Positions 42,911-50,606 of a stretch of DNA of 64,000 nucleotides are shown here, piece after piece. The notes beneath the pieces are model-generated. The model searched no databases. It saw only the letters and a list, made by a program, of their open reading frames with translations, and was not told the origin of the DNA. The stretch is from Lysobacterales bacterium. Lineage in GTDB: Bacteria > Pseudomonadota > Gammaproteobacteria > Xanthomonadales > Rhodanobacteraceae. The DNA is taken from contig JAATFF010000155.1 of assembly GCA_015655335.1 (NCBI GenBank), positions 18,635 through 82,634 of the forward strand. The letters run 5' to 3'. Position numbers and translations under genes: made by a program. Every line of letters starts with the position of its first letter. Positions within the stretch are counted from its first letter, which is position 1.

Positions 42911-45019
42911 ATGATCGAGCTTAGCCGCCGTAAATTTCTCTCGTTGTCAGTCAAAGCCGCTGCGCTTGGCATTACCGGATCGACGCTTGGCGGCGTATTC
43001 AAATCCGCGCAAGCGGCGACCACCGCTGCAACGGGAACCATCAACGACGTCAAGCACGTGATCATCTTCATGCAGGAGAACCGAAGCTTCGATCACTTCT
43101 TCGGAACACTGCAAGGCGTGCGCGGCTTTGCCGACAGAGCGGGCATCACGCTACCCGGCGGATACTCCGTGTTCGATCAGCCAAACGGATCGGCACGCCA
43201 ATATCCCTGGGCGTTCAACACCACCTCGCCCGCTTCCGGTCAAACCGGCGAGGTGATCACGCAGTGCGATGGCAGCCTCGATCATTCCTGGGCGACGCAG
43301 CATCAAGCCTGGGACAACGGGAAGATGGACGAGTGGGTCTCGGCCAAAGCAAACGTCCGCACGCTGGGCTATCTGACTCGCGCCGATATTCCGTTCCATT
43401 ACGCGCTCGCCGACGCGTACACCGTTTGCGATCACTATTTCTGCTCCACCCTCAGCGCGACAGGTCCTAACCGTACCTATCTTTGGGGCGGCATGATCGA
43501 TCCAACCGGCGCTAACGGCGGACCTGCCTATGACGGCGGCGCAGAATCGGGCCTCACCTGGCAAACCTACGCCGAAGCACTGGGAGAAGCCGGTGTGAGC
43601 TGGCAGGTTTTCCAGGTCGCCTCGGACAATTTCACTGACAACGGCTTGGCGTTTTTCAATCAGTTTGCCAATGCATCCACGACCAGCTCTTTGTATAAGC
43701 AAGGCATGTCGTCGGTGCCGATTATCGATTCGGGCGCCTACTACTCCACACCCGCCAGCATCGCCGCGGCCATTCAGAACGACGTGGAGAATGGCACGTT
43801 GCCGCAAGTCAGCTGGATCGTGGCCAGTCAGGATTTCTCCGATCATCCCGACGCACCGCCTGAAAACGGCGCCTATTTTCTCAACCTGATTTTGCAAGCA
43901 CTGGCCACGAATCAGGAGACGTTCGACTCCACCGTTCTTATTCTCAACTACGACGAAAACGACGGCTTCTTCGATCACGTTCCACCGCCGATTCCGCCGG
44001 CCGGCACGGCAGACGAATTCATTACGGTTAGCGGCCAAACCGTGCCCATCGGCATGGGCTTCCGCGTTCCGATGGTTATCTGCTCGCCGTGGACGCGTGG
44101 CGGCGTGGTGGACTCGCAGATCTACGATCACACATCGGTGATCCAGTTTCTCGAGACGTGGACCGACGCGATCGGTAAACCCGCCATGTGCTCATCCATC
44201 AGCGCTTGGCGACGCCAAGTGAGCGGCGACCTTACCGGCGCGTTCAACTTCGCCAATCCGGTGCAAGGCTTGCCTACCAACTTACCGGCAGCAACGACCT
44301 ACATCAACCGTGAAACCACCTGCGATCCGCTGCCCAATCCCTCCGACAACAACGCCTCCAATAGCCTGCCGAAGCAGGAAACCGGCACACGCACGGCACG
44401 TGCGTTGCCTTATCAGCCCGATGCCAACATCTCTTCATTTCAATACGGCTCGAACGGCGAGATTCTCGTGTGGATCGAGATGTTGAACGTAGGCACCTTC
44501 GCAACGCGTGCTGTTCCTCTGGCGATTTACGCCAACGCATACCGCAGCGGCGGTCCTTGGCAGTACACGGTAAGTCCCTACACTAATGGTGCCAACGGTT
44601 CCGTCAGTGACTACTTCAATATCGGAACAGGCTACGGAAGCGGCGACTACGACTTGACGTGCGTCGGCCCGAATCGCTTTCTGCGTCGCTTCGCTGGCAA
44701 CGTCAACAACTCCGGCAAAACGTGCAGCATCACCTCATCGTATGCCACCGATCCCGTGTCGGGTCAGCTCGCCATTTACTTTGCGATGACCAACACAGGC
44801 ACCAAATCCGTCACCTTCACCATCACTTCCAACAACTACACCACAGCCGGCCCATGGACCTACACCGTGGCCGCAGGCGCAACGGTGAACACCTATTTCT
44901 CAGCCGTCGCCAACACACAGGGCTGGTATGACTTTACGGCCACCATCAGCGGCGACACGAGCTGGATACGCCGGTACACCGGCCATCTGGAAAATGGCAG
45001 CGCTTCGGTTACTGGATAG
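42911..45019 (+). CDS. Phosphocholine-specific phospholipase C, Tat-exported
   Basis: 702 residues. Tat motif LSRRKFLSLSVKAAAL, then the acid-phosphatase-like catalytic domain of bacterial non-hemolytic/hemolytic phospholipases C: VIIFMQENRSFDHFFGTLQG, FHYALADAYTVCDHYFCSTL, GPNRTYLWGG and ILNYDENDGFFDHVPPP. The C-terminal 200 residues hold two DUF756-type beta domains, typical of the PlcH/PlcN family. It hydrolyses phosphatidylcholine or sphingomyelin to release phosphocholine and would be exported to the periplasm and perhaps beyond. Such enzymes are commonly phosphate-starvation regulated, which fits the nearby phosphonate locus, but no Pho box was identified. Confidence 0.92.
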   Translation: MIELSRRKFLSLSVKAAALGITGSTLGGVFKSAQAATTAATGTINDVKHVIIFMQENRSFDHFFGTLQGVRGFADRAGITLPGGYSVFDQPNGSARQYPWAFNTTSPASGQTGEVITQCDGSLDHSWATQHQAWDNGKMDEWVSAKANVRTLGYLTRADIPFHYALADAYTVCDHYFCSTLSATGPNRTYLWGGMIDPTGANGGPAYDGGAESGLTWQTYAEALGEAGVSWQVFQVASDNFTDNGLAFFNQFANASTTSSLYKQGMSSVPIIDSGAYYSTPASIAAAIQNDVENGTLPQVSWIVASQDFSDHPDAPPENGAYFLNLILQALATNQETFDSTVLILNYDENDGFFDHVPPPIPPAGTADEFITVSGQTVPIGMGFRVPMVICSPWTRGGVVDSQIYDHTSVIQFLETWTDAIGKPAMCSSISAWRRQVSGDLTGAFNFANPVQGLPTNLPAATTYINRETTCDPLPNPSDNNASNSLPKQETGTRTARALPYQPDANISSFQYGSNGEILVWIEMLNVGTFATRAVPLAIYANAYRSGGPWQYTVSPYTNGANGSVSDYFNIGTGYGSGDYDLTCVGPNRFLRRFAGNVNNSGKTCSITSSYATDPVSGQLAIYFAMTNTGTKSVTFTITSNNYTTAGPWTYTVAAGATVNTYFSAVANTQGWYDFTATISGDTSWIRRYTGHLENGSASVTG

Positions 45020-45150
45020 TATTTAAGCATTCGAGTGCGAGCGCTGACAGTTACCGAGAGAAAGAAGATGGCAGGGGTTAAGTTGAACTTTTAAAGAGAT
45101 CCAGCTTGCCGGTTTAGTGCATCCGTTGGGGCTGTATGTCCGCGCGGCGC

Positions 45151-45696
45151 TCAATGCTCGGCGCGAATCGCCTGCAGCAAGCTGGCGCCCGCATCGGCGA
45201 GGCACCCGTCGTTGTGGATTACCACGCTACCTGGTGGTACCGGATACGCATCCGCGCGTGCGAGGCGTGCGGCGATTTCCGGTTCGGTTTCGCGACCGCG
45301 CGCAGCAAGGCGTGCGGCGATTGACAATGCGCTGGCGGTGATCAATACAGGGCGCAGCGATTGAAATCGCTCACAAGCAAGATCGAACGCGCCGCGTGAG
45401 CCGTTCACCAATACATCGGCGCCGCGTGCCAGCCAGTGCGCCACTTCGTTGCCGATGCCGTAATGCAAACCATGCGCTTGCCACGTCAGCGCGAACAAGC
45501 CGCGTTGTTCGCGCGATTGAAATTCCTGTTCGCTCAGGGCGACGTGGTTTTCGCCGCCAGCATGTGCGGGTCGGGTGATATAGCGGTGTGCGCAAAGCAC
45601 ACCGTGCGCTGCGCCGTGTTCGCGCACCCAGGCGAGCACGCTGTCTTTGCCGGCGCCGGACGGCCCCATGACGTAATACAGGCGGCCGGCGCTCAT
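45151..45696 (-). CDS. phnN: Ribose 1,5-bisphosphate phosphokinase
   Basis: 181 residues from the ATG at 45696, which overlaps the upstream stop (ATGA). Kinase P-loop GPSGAGKDSVLAWV, then CAHRYITRPAHAGGENHVAL, HGLHYGIG and VNGSRGAF match PhnN, the guanylate-kinase-like enzyme that converts ribose 1,5-bisphosphate and ATP to PRPP, the last step of the C-P lyase route. It is the last gene of the leftward phnF-DUF1045-phnN operon. Confidence 0.93.
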   Translation of the reverse strand: MSAGRLYYVMGPSGAGKDSVLAWVREHGAAHGVLCAHRYITRPAHAGGENHVALSEQEFQSREQRGLFALTWQAHGLHYGIGNEVAHWLARGADVLVNGSRGAFDLACERFQSLRPVLITASALSIAARLAARGRETEPEIAARLARADAYPVPPGSVVIHNDGCLADAGASLLQAIRAEH

Positions 45697-46343
45697 GCTT
45701 GGTTTCCTAGCGGAATGCGTGCGATGGGTTCGTAGGGTTGATCGGCGGCGGGTTCGCGACAGATGGTGAGTGCGTCGATGTGGGCGAGCGATCGATTCGC
45801 GCCATGTTCGATTAGCCATGTGCTTAGCGCTTGTTCTTCCGCATGGCTGGCGCGTGCGGACAAGGTCATGTGAAAGCGGTAACGCTGGATGACGTATGGA
45901 TAACCGTAATCGCGAAACAGCGCGAGCTCTACGTCGTCGAGTCCGCCGGCGCGACGCTGCCATGCCGCGTCGGTGAGTGGTGCGCGCAGTGGATTGAGCG
46001 CGCGTACGCAGCGTTCGGCCAAGGCGCTGATAGCGGTTTGATCGCCGCTGGGACGCAGGGCGAGAAAGCCGCCGAGGGTGTCGAGTGCGAGCGATAGCTC
46101 AAAAGGTTCGACGTGTTGGGCGATGGGGATCAATTTTCGATACAGGTCTTCGTAGCTTGCATGCGTCGCCAGTGCGAAGGGCGCGGTGAGTGTGGCGTGC
46201 CAGCCGTAGCGGCGCACGTTGGTGAGCAACTCGTGCAGTCGCTTTGGCGCGATATCGGGGATGGCGTCGGTGGCTAGCCAATCGCGCCCGAAGGCGTGCA
46301 GCCCGCTGCCTTCGGCGTGGCAGAAGTAGACGGCGTAACGCAT
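45693..46343 (-). CDS. DUF1045 phosphonate-metabolism protein, predicted 2H phosphoesterase
   Basis: 216 residues from the ATG at 46343. The family (DUF1045) is found in phosphonate operons. Two HxT motifs, WHATLTAPF near residue 55 and RFHMTLSA near residue 165, are those of the 2H phosphoesterase superfamily, which opens cyclic phosphodiesters. It lies between phnF and phnN with a 2-bp gap and an ATGA overlap, so it is translated with them. Since no phnP is present in the window, it is a good candidate for the hydrolysis of 5-phosphoribosyl 1,2-cyclic phosphate to ribose 1,5-bisphosphate, the substrate of PhnN. That role is inference. Confidence 0.85.
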   Translation of the reverse strand: MRYAVYFCHAEGSGLHAFGRDWLATDAIPDIAPKRLHELLTNVRRYGWHATLTAPFALATHASYEDLYRKLIPIAQHVEPFELSLALDTLGGFLALRPSGDQTAISALAERCVRALNPLRAPLTDAAWQRRAGGLDDVELALFRDYGYPYVIQRYRFHMTLSARASHAEEQALSTWLIEHGANRSLAHIDALTICREPAADQPYEPIARIPLGNQA

Positions 46344-46345
46344 CG

Positions 46346-47074
46346 TCAATCGTTCATCAGCACAAGTTGCACCCAATCGCCGGAGAAGCGCGTGATGCCG
46401 TATTGCACCGGCACGCCGCGCGTATCGACGTTGATGGATTGTACGTAGAGCACCGGGCGATTAGGCGGCTGTTTCATGATGCGTGCAGTGTTGGCGTCGG
46501 GTAAACGCGCGGAGACGCGCGTGTATTTGCGTTCGTAATCGGTGACACCGAATTCGCTGAGCGTGCGGGTGACCGATTGCAAGCGCCGATATACCGCGGG
46601 CAGGCCGGAGAAGCGTGTGGCGGGAAAGTAGGCGGTGCTGTAGTCGACGACGTGTCCATCCGCGCGGTCTAGGGTTTCGATGCGGTAGGTGTATTCGTGA
46701 CGATCCAGGCCGAGCGATTGCGCCACTTGCGGCGGCGGAATTTCGCGCGCTTCTTCCAGGAATTCCATGTCGGCTTCGACATTGAGGTTGCGCATGTTCT
46801 GGGTGAAGCGCGTACGCCGGCTGATGGGGTAGTCCAGCGTGTGCTCTTGCACGAAGGTGCCGCGGCCTTGCTCGGTGCGCACCAGATTGCGCTGTTCCAG
46901 CGCAGCGATGGCGCGGCGCACGGTGTGCCGATTGACGTTGAAACGCGCGGCCAGTTCCTGCGCGGAGGGCAGTTGTTCGCCCTGGCGTAGCTGGCCTTTA
47001 AGAATGTCGGACGCGAGGATGCCGCTGATTTGGCTCCATAGCGCCACGCCTCGTCCTCGTTCGATCTCGTTCAT
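46346..47074 (-). CDS. phnF: GntR/HutC-family repressor of phosphonate metabolism
   Basis: 242 residues. N-terminal GntR HTH: LPSAQELAARFNVNRHTVRR with AIAALEQRNLVRTEQGRGTF. The C-terminal UTRA ligand domain contains DYSTAYFPATRF and VQSINVDTRGVPVQYGITRF, as in PhnF. It is divergent from phnG; two GTCTA-type palindromes lie in the 134-bp gap and are probably its operators. In this family the effector is a phosphorus compound or a sugar phosphate; here the ligand is unknown. Confidence 0.92.
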   Translation of the reverse strand: MNEIERGRGVALWSQISGILASDILKGQLRQGEQLPSAQELAARFNVNRHTVRRAIAALEQRNLVRTEQGRGTFVQEHTLDYPISRRTRFTQNMRNLNVEADMEFLEEAREIPPPQVAQSLGLDRHEYTYRIETLDRADGHVVDYSTAYFPATRFSGLPAVYRRLQSVTRTLSEFGVTDYERKYTRVSARLPDANTARIMKQPPNRPVLYVQSINVDTRGVPVQYGITRFSGDWVQLVLMND

Positions 47075-47090
47075 ACCACTTCCTTAGCCT

Positions 47091-47100
47091 GTCTATAGAC
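47091..47100. promoter_or_regulatory. Putative PhnF operator near phnF
   Basis: Perfect palindrome GTCTATAGAC, 17 bases before the phnF start codon. Shares the GTCTA/TAGAC core with the other putative PhnF sites of the locus. Confidence 0.6.
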
Positions 47101-47167
47101 CGTCATGGCAGCGGCACGCTGGGCTGCTGCAATGGGTTTCGCCGGGCGTCCCCTCACGCCCGGGTCT

Positions 47168-47183
47168 GTCTAGATAACTAGAC
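47168..47183. promoter_or_regulatory. Putative PhnF operator in front of phnG
   Basis: Perfect inverted repeat GTCTAG-ATAA-CTAGAC, 26 bases before the phnG start. GntR/HutC regulators bind such 16-bp dyads, and GTCTAGAC-like sites are known for PhnF. Repression from here would control phnGHIJKLM. Confidence 0.75.
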
Positions 47184-47208
47184 ATTTGTGACAAGCCTAG
47201 GAATCCCC

Positions 47209-47655
47209 ATGGACACCCCCCCTAACTTGGCGCGCGCGCAATGGATGTCGCTGCTGGCGCAGGCCGACCCGGCCGAGCTGGTCGCCGCGATGGATGGCTT
47301 TGCGCCGCCGGCCGATACCGCGTGGCTGCGCCCGGCGCAGACCGGTCTATACATGTTGCGCGGGCGGGTCGGGGGCACCGGCCCGCAATTCAATTTCGGC
47401 GAGATCACCGTCACCCGCTGCAGCGTGCAGGCGGCTGGCCATATCGGCCATGCCTGGGTGCGCGGTAGCAATGCGCGCCATGCGGAGCTGGCGGCGCTGG
47501 CGGACGCCCTGTTGCAGGACGACGCGCAGCGCGTTTCTGTGCAACGGCAGGTGATCGAGCCGCTGCGCCACTCGCTGGACCAACACCGCGACAAGGCCAG
47601 CCGCAAGGCGGCGGCCAGCAAGGTGGAGTTTTTCACCGTGGTGCGGGGCGAATGA
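47209..47655 (+). CDS. phnG: C-P lyase core complex subunit PhnG
   Basis: 148 residues from the ATG at 47209 (AGGA upstream); a GTG at 47188 in frame is less likely. MLRGRVGGTGPQFNFGEITV, TRCSVQAAGHIGHAWVRGSN and KVEFFTVVRGE are PhnG features. PhnG with PhnH, PhnI and PhnJ forms the core complex that couples phosphonate to the ribose of ATP and cleaves the C-P bond; PhnG-I exchange adenine for the phosphonate. First gene of the rightward operon; its stop overlaps phnH by ATGA. Confidence 0.93.
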   Translation: MDTPPNLARAQWMSLLAQADPAELVAAMDGFAPPADTAWLRPAQTGLYMLRGRVGGTGPQFNFGEITVTRCSVQAAGHIGHAWVRGSNARHAELAALADALLQDDAQRVSVQRQVIEPLRHSLDQHRDKASRKAAASKVEFFTVVRGE

Positions 47656-48335
47656 TGCTGGCTGCCTTTGCCACCACCGTTTTCGATAGCCAGCGCACGT
47701 TCCGTGAGCTATTGCAGGCGATGGCCCGTCCCGCTGCGCCGCGCGCACTGCCGATTTTGCCGCCTTCGCCGGCATCGATTGCGCCGGCTGCGATGGCGGT
47801 TCTGTTGACGCTGTGCGATGCGACCACGTCGGTGTGGCTGCAGCAGCCGCAGGAAGATGCCGTGGAGCATCTGCGTTTCCATGCCGGGTTGCGTTTGGCG
47901 GAGCGGCCGCAGGACGCGGATTTCGCGTTGATTACCGATCCCGCCTCCATGCCGTCGCTGACGTCGTTTGCGCATGGCGATATACGTTATCCGGACCGTT
48001 CTGCGAGTTTGATCATTCAAGTTGCCGCATTCGGCTCCTCTCCCTGTGTGCAGGGGGAGGTCGGGAGGGGGTCGCTTGCACTCGCCTCAACGCAAGACTG
48101 TACGACCCCACCCCAACCCTCCCCTGTAAACAAGGGAGGGAGTAGTCGCGCGATGCACTTTGCCGGCCCCGGCATCCGCGAGACTGAAATCTTGGCGATC
48201 GACCGCTTGCCTTCCGATTTCTGGCAGCAGCGCGCGGCGATGTCCGTGCAGCTTCCGCTAGGTGTCGACCTGTTTTTCGTCGCTGCGCAACAGGTCGTTG
48301 CGTTGCCGCGTACGACCCGTTTGCTGGAGAGCTGA
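47652..48335 (+). CDS. phnH: C-P lyase core subunit PhnH with an in-frame repeat insertion
   Basis: 227 residues. RTFRELLQAMARPAAPRALP, FALITDPASMP and, near the end, AGPGIRETEILAIDRLP, FWQQRAAMSVQLPLGVDLFF are PhnH features. Between AAFGSS (residue 130) and RAMHFAGPGI (residue 166) sits an extra segment of about 36 residues encoded by a palindromic repeat element at 48034-48143. PhnH proteins normally run directly across this point and are about 190-200 residues, so 227 minus 36 gives the expected length. The frame stays open, but whether the protein is functional is unknown. Stop abuts the phnI start. Confidence 0.92.
   Translation: MMLAAFATTVFDSQRTFRELLQAMARPAAPRALPILPPSPASIAPAAMAVLLTLCDATTSVWLQQPQEDAVEHLRFHAGLRLAERPQDADFALITDPASMPSLTSFAHGDIRYPDRSASLIIQVAAFGSSPCVQGEVGRGSLALASTQDCTTPPQPSPVNKGGSSRAMHFAGPGIRETEILAIDRLPSDFWQQRAAMSVQLPLGVDLFFVAAQQVVALPRTTRLLES
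48034..48143. repeat. Palindromic REP-like element inserted in frame inside phnH
   Basis: About 110 bp with imperfect inverted arms of about 40 bases: left 48036-48074 (CTCTCCCTGTGTGCAGGGGG, then AGGTCGGGAGGGGGTCG), right 48102-48142 (CGACCCCACCCCAACCCTCC, then CCTGTAAACAAGGGAGGGAG). Each arm contains a CCCT/AGGG hairpin. Same general type as the element at 49470-49624. Confidence 0.8.
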
Positions 48336-49439
48336 ATGTACGTTGCCGTGAAAGGCGGCGAGCAGGCGATCGCTCGTTCGCTGGAATTGTTGGCCGAGGC
48401 GCGCCGTGGCGACACGGCCGTGCCGGAACTTGAGCTTGCGCAGATTCGCGAGCAGCTGCGCCTGGGCGTGGCGCGCGTGATGCAGGAAGGCTCGCTGTAC
48501 GACGAAGAGCTGGCCGCGCTGGCCATTCGCCAGGCCGCGGGTGACATGCTGGAAGCGATCTTTTTGCTGCGCGCGTATCGCACCACTTTGCCGCGCTTTG
48601 GCTACACGCAGCCGCTGAATACCACGGCGATGCGCGTGCACCGCCGCGTGTCGGGAACATTCAAGGATATTCCGGGCGGCCAGGTGCTAGGCCCCACCTA
48701 CGACTATACGCAGCGTTTGCTGGAATTCGACACGACCGCGCCTGCCGTCGTGACACCCGCGGATGCGCCGCTGCCCTTGAACATGCCGCGCGTGCTGGAT
48801 CTGCTCGATGCAGAGGCATTGATCGAACGCATCGATGCTGGCAACGATCCGGAGCCGATGGATCTCACCCGCGAGCCGCTGATGTTTCCCGCAGATCGCG
48901 CGACGCGTTTGCAGAATCTCTCACGCGGAGACGAAGGTTTTCTGCTCAGCATGGCGTACTCCACGCAGCGCGGTTATGCGGAAAGCCATCCGTTCGCCGG
49001 CGAGATCCGCATGGGCGAAGTGGATGTCGTGGTGTGCCCGGAGGAATTGGGCTTTGCCATCGAGATCGGTGCGATCACGTTGACCGAGTGTCAGATGATC
49101 AATCAGTTCCACGGTGGCAACGGTATGCCACCGCAATTCACGCGCGGCTACGGCCTGAGCATGGGCGAAGGCGAACGCAAGGCGATGTCGATGGCTTTGG
49201 TCGATCGCGCGCTGCGTTGCGATGAATTGGCCGAAGCCAATGTCGCGCCGGCGCAGAATCAGGAATTCGTGCTGTCGCATTCGGACAGTGTGGAGGCCTC
49301 CGGCTTCGTGCAGCATTTGAAGTTGCCGCATTACGTGGACTTCCAGGCGGAATTGTCGTTGTTGCGCACGTTAGCTGCGCAACACGCGGCGGATACCGAT
49401 GAGCAGCTCTCAAGTGTGGTCGGAGGACAGCGGCCATGA
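48336..49439 (+). CDS. phnI: C-P lyase core subunit PhnI
   Basis: 367 residues. MYVAVKGGEQAIARSLELLA, EGSLYDEELAALAIRQAAGD, SGTFKDIPGGQVLGPTYDYT and QMINQFHGGNGMPPQFTRGY are typical of PhnI, the nucleosidase-like subunit that, with PhnG, H and L, forms the phosphonate-ribose triphosphate. It starts directly after the phnH stop. The stop overlaps an ATG (ATGA at 49436-49439) that begins a 68-codon frame leading to phnJ. Confidence 0.94.
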   Translation: MYVAVKGGEQAIARSLELLAEARRGDTAVPELELAQIREQLRLGVARVMQEGSLYDEELAALAIRQAAGDMLEAIFLLRAYRTTLPRFGYTQPLNTTAMRVHRRVSGTFKDIPGGQVLGPTYDYTQRLLEFDTTAPAVVTPADAPLPLNMPRVLDLLDAEALIERIDAGNDPEPMDLTREPLMFPADRATRLQNLSRGDEGFLLSMAYSTQRGYAESHPFAGEIRMGEVDVVVCPEELGFAIEIGAITLTECQMINQFHGGNGMPPQFTRGYGLSMGEGERKAMSMALVDRALRCDELAEANVAPAQNQEFVLSHSDSVEASGFVQHLKLPHYVDFQAELSLLRTLAAQHAADTDEQLSSVVGGQRP

Positions 49440-49642
49440 CGGCAATGTGCACGCAACGCGCAAATATGCTCCCTCTCCCCGGCGGGGAGAGGGTTGGGGT
49501 GAGGGGTTGGGCTGGCCATGTCCTCCACTTCATCAAGGGACCTTTTGTTCCGATTTCACGCAAAAACACAGCTCTTCGGCACGCCGGCCCCTCACCCCAA
49601 CCCTCTCCCCGAAGGGGAGAGGGAGTGACATCCCTGCTATGA
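49436..49642 (+). other. 68-codon bridging frame between phnI and phnJ across a repeat
   Basis: Starts with ATG in an ATGA overlap with the phnI stop, with GGAGG nine bases upstream (49422-49426), and ends with TGA in an ATGA overlap with the phnJ start (49639-49642). It covers the REP-like element, and its product is low-complexity (for example GPSPQPSPRRGEG). It probably serves only to carry ribosomes across to phnJ, which has no good ribosome-binding site of its own. Confidence 0.5.
49470..49624. repeat. REP-like element between phnI and phnJ
   Basis: 155 bp bounded by nearly identical inverted arms of about 40 bases: CTCCCTCTCCCC, a 3-base loop, GGGGAGAGGG, then TTGGGGTGAGGGG (left 49470-49507; right arm is the reverse complement at 49585-49624). 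Each arm folds by itself and the two arms pair with each other. CTCCCTCTCCCC-type repeats of this kind are widespread in Xanthomonadales genomes. Confidence 0.85.
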
Positions 49643-50472
49643 ATTACAACTTTGCCTTTCTCGACGAAGACACCAAGCGCATGCTGCGGCGCGCGCTGCT
49701 CAAAGCCGTGGCGATTCCCGGTTACCAGGTGCCGTTCGGTAGCCGCGAAATGCCCTTGCCTTACGGCTGGGGCACCGGCGGCATCCAGGTCACCGCCGCC
49801 TTGCTGGGGCCTGACGATGTGCTGAAAGTGATTGATCAAGGCGCAGACGACACCACCAATGCGGTGAATATTCGCCGCTTTTTTGCCCGCGTGGCGGGTG
49901 TGGCCACCACCGAGCACACCGCCGATGCCACGCTGATCCAGACGCGCCACCGTATTCCTGAAACATCCTTGCGCGAAGATCAGATCCTCGTGTTCCAGGT
50001 ACCGGAGCCCGAACCGCTACGCACTTTGGAGCCCCGGGAAGCCGAGACGCGCACCCTGCACGCCCTGGCCGATTACGGACTTATGCACGTGAAGTTGTAC
50101 GAAGACATTGCCCAGTACGGGCACATCGCTACCAGTTACGACTACCCGGTATTGGTCGACGGTCGATTCCTTACCTCGCCCTCGCCTATTCCGAAGTTCG
50201 ACAACCCCAAGATGGATCACTCGCCGGCACTGATGTTGTTCGGCGCGGGCCGCGAAAAACGCCTGTATGCGATTCCGCCTTACACGCGCGTGGAGAGTCT
50301 GGCCTTCGAGGATCATCCGTTCGAGATTCAACGCTGGGAGCATCAGTGCGAACTGTGCGGTTCGGGCGAAAGTTATCTGGATGAGGTCGTGGTGGACGAT
50401 CGTGGCACACGCATGTTCGTGTGCTCCGATACTGATTTCTGCGGCCAGCGCCGTGCGGAGGCGCAGGCATGA
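49639..50472 (+). CDS. phnJ: C-P lyase radical-SAM subunit PhnJ
   Basis: 277 residues from the ATG at 49639. MNYNFAFLDEDTKRMLRRAL, KAVAIPGYQVPFGSREMP, DDTTNAVNIRRFF, FDNPKMD and the C-terminal CELCGSGESYLDEVVVDD with FVCSDTDFC give the cysteine set CxxC-x21-C-x5-C of PhnJ, which holds the [4Fe-4S] cluster and the catalytic thiyl cysteine that cleaves the C-P bond. The usual few residues before YNFAFLDE are missing, probably because the upstream repeat displaced the old start. The frame is open further upstream, but that part is repeat sequence. Its stop overlaps the next ATG (ATGA at 50469). Confidence 0.95.
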   Translation: MNYNFAFLDEDTKRMLRRALLKAVAIPGYQVPFGSREMPLPYGWGTGGIQVTAALLGPDDVLKVIDQGADDTTNAVNIRRFFARVAGVATTEHTADATLIQTRHRIPETSLREDQILVFQVPEPEPLRTLEPREAETRTLHALADYGLMHVKLYEDIAQYGHIATSYDYPVLVDGRFLTSPSPIPKFDNPKMDHSPALMLFGAGREKRLYAIPPYTRVESLAFEDHPFEIQRWEHQCELCGSGESYLDEVVVDDRGTRMFVCSDTDFCGQRRAEAQA

Positions 50473-50606
50473 GCATGATGCGTGCGCTTTTGATCGTCGC
50501 CCCGGCGAACGCCGGGGCCCAGCGCCTTGAGCGCGCCGAAGACACTGGGCCCCGGCATTCGCCGGGGCGACGGGTTTTCTGCGCGTGTTCGTCGAGGTTC
50601 GCATGA
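50469..50606 (+). other. 45-codon bridging frame between phnJ and phnK across a repeat
   Basis: Reads ATG AGC at 50469 in an ATGA overlap with the phnJ stop, runs through the REP-like element (MSMMRALLIVAPANAGAQRL...) and ends with TGA at 50604-50606, which overlaps the phnK ATG at 50603. GCATGAGC occurs at both ends (50467 and 50601). Same organisation as the phnI-phnJ bridge. Confidence 0.45.
50495..50571. repeat. REP-like element between phnJ and phnK
   Basis: 77 bp with inverted arms of about 28 bases, CGTCGCCCCGGCGAA-N-GCCGGGGCCCAG (left 50495-50522; right arm reverse complement at 50544-50571, differing at one position). Each arm is itself a hairpin. A different repeat family from the CTCCCTCTCCCC-type elements. 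Confidence 0.85.

Noticed and set aside
43151..44131. 326-codon open frame antisense to phospholipase C
   Set aside because: Same reason; the composition mirrors the sense gene.
49399..49638. 80-residue N-terminal extension of PhnJ
   Set aside because: It overlaps the phnI 3' end and encodes the repeat; PhnJ family homology starts at 49639.
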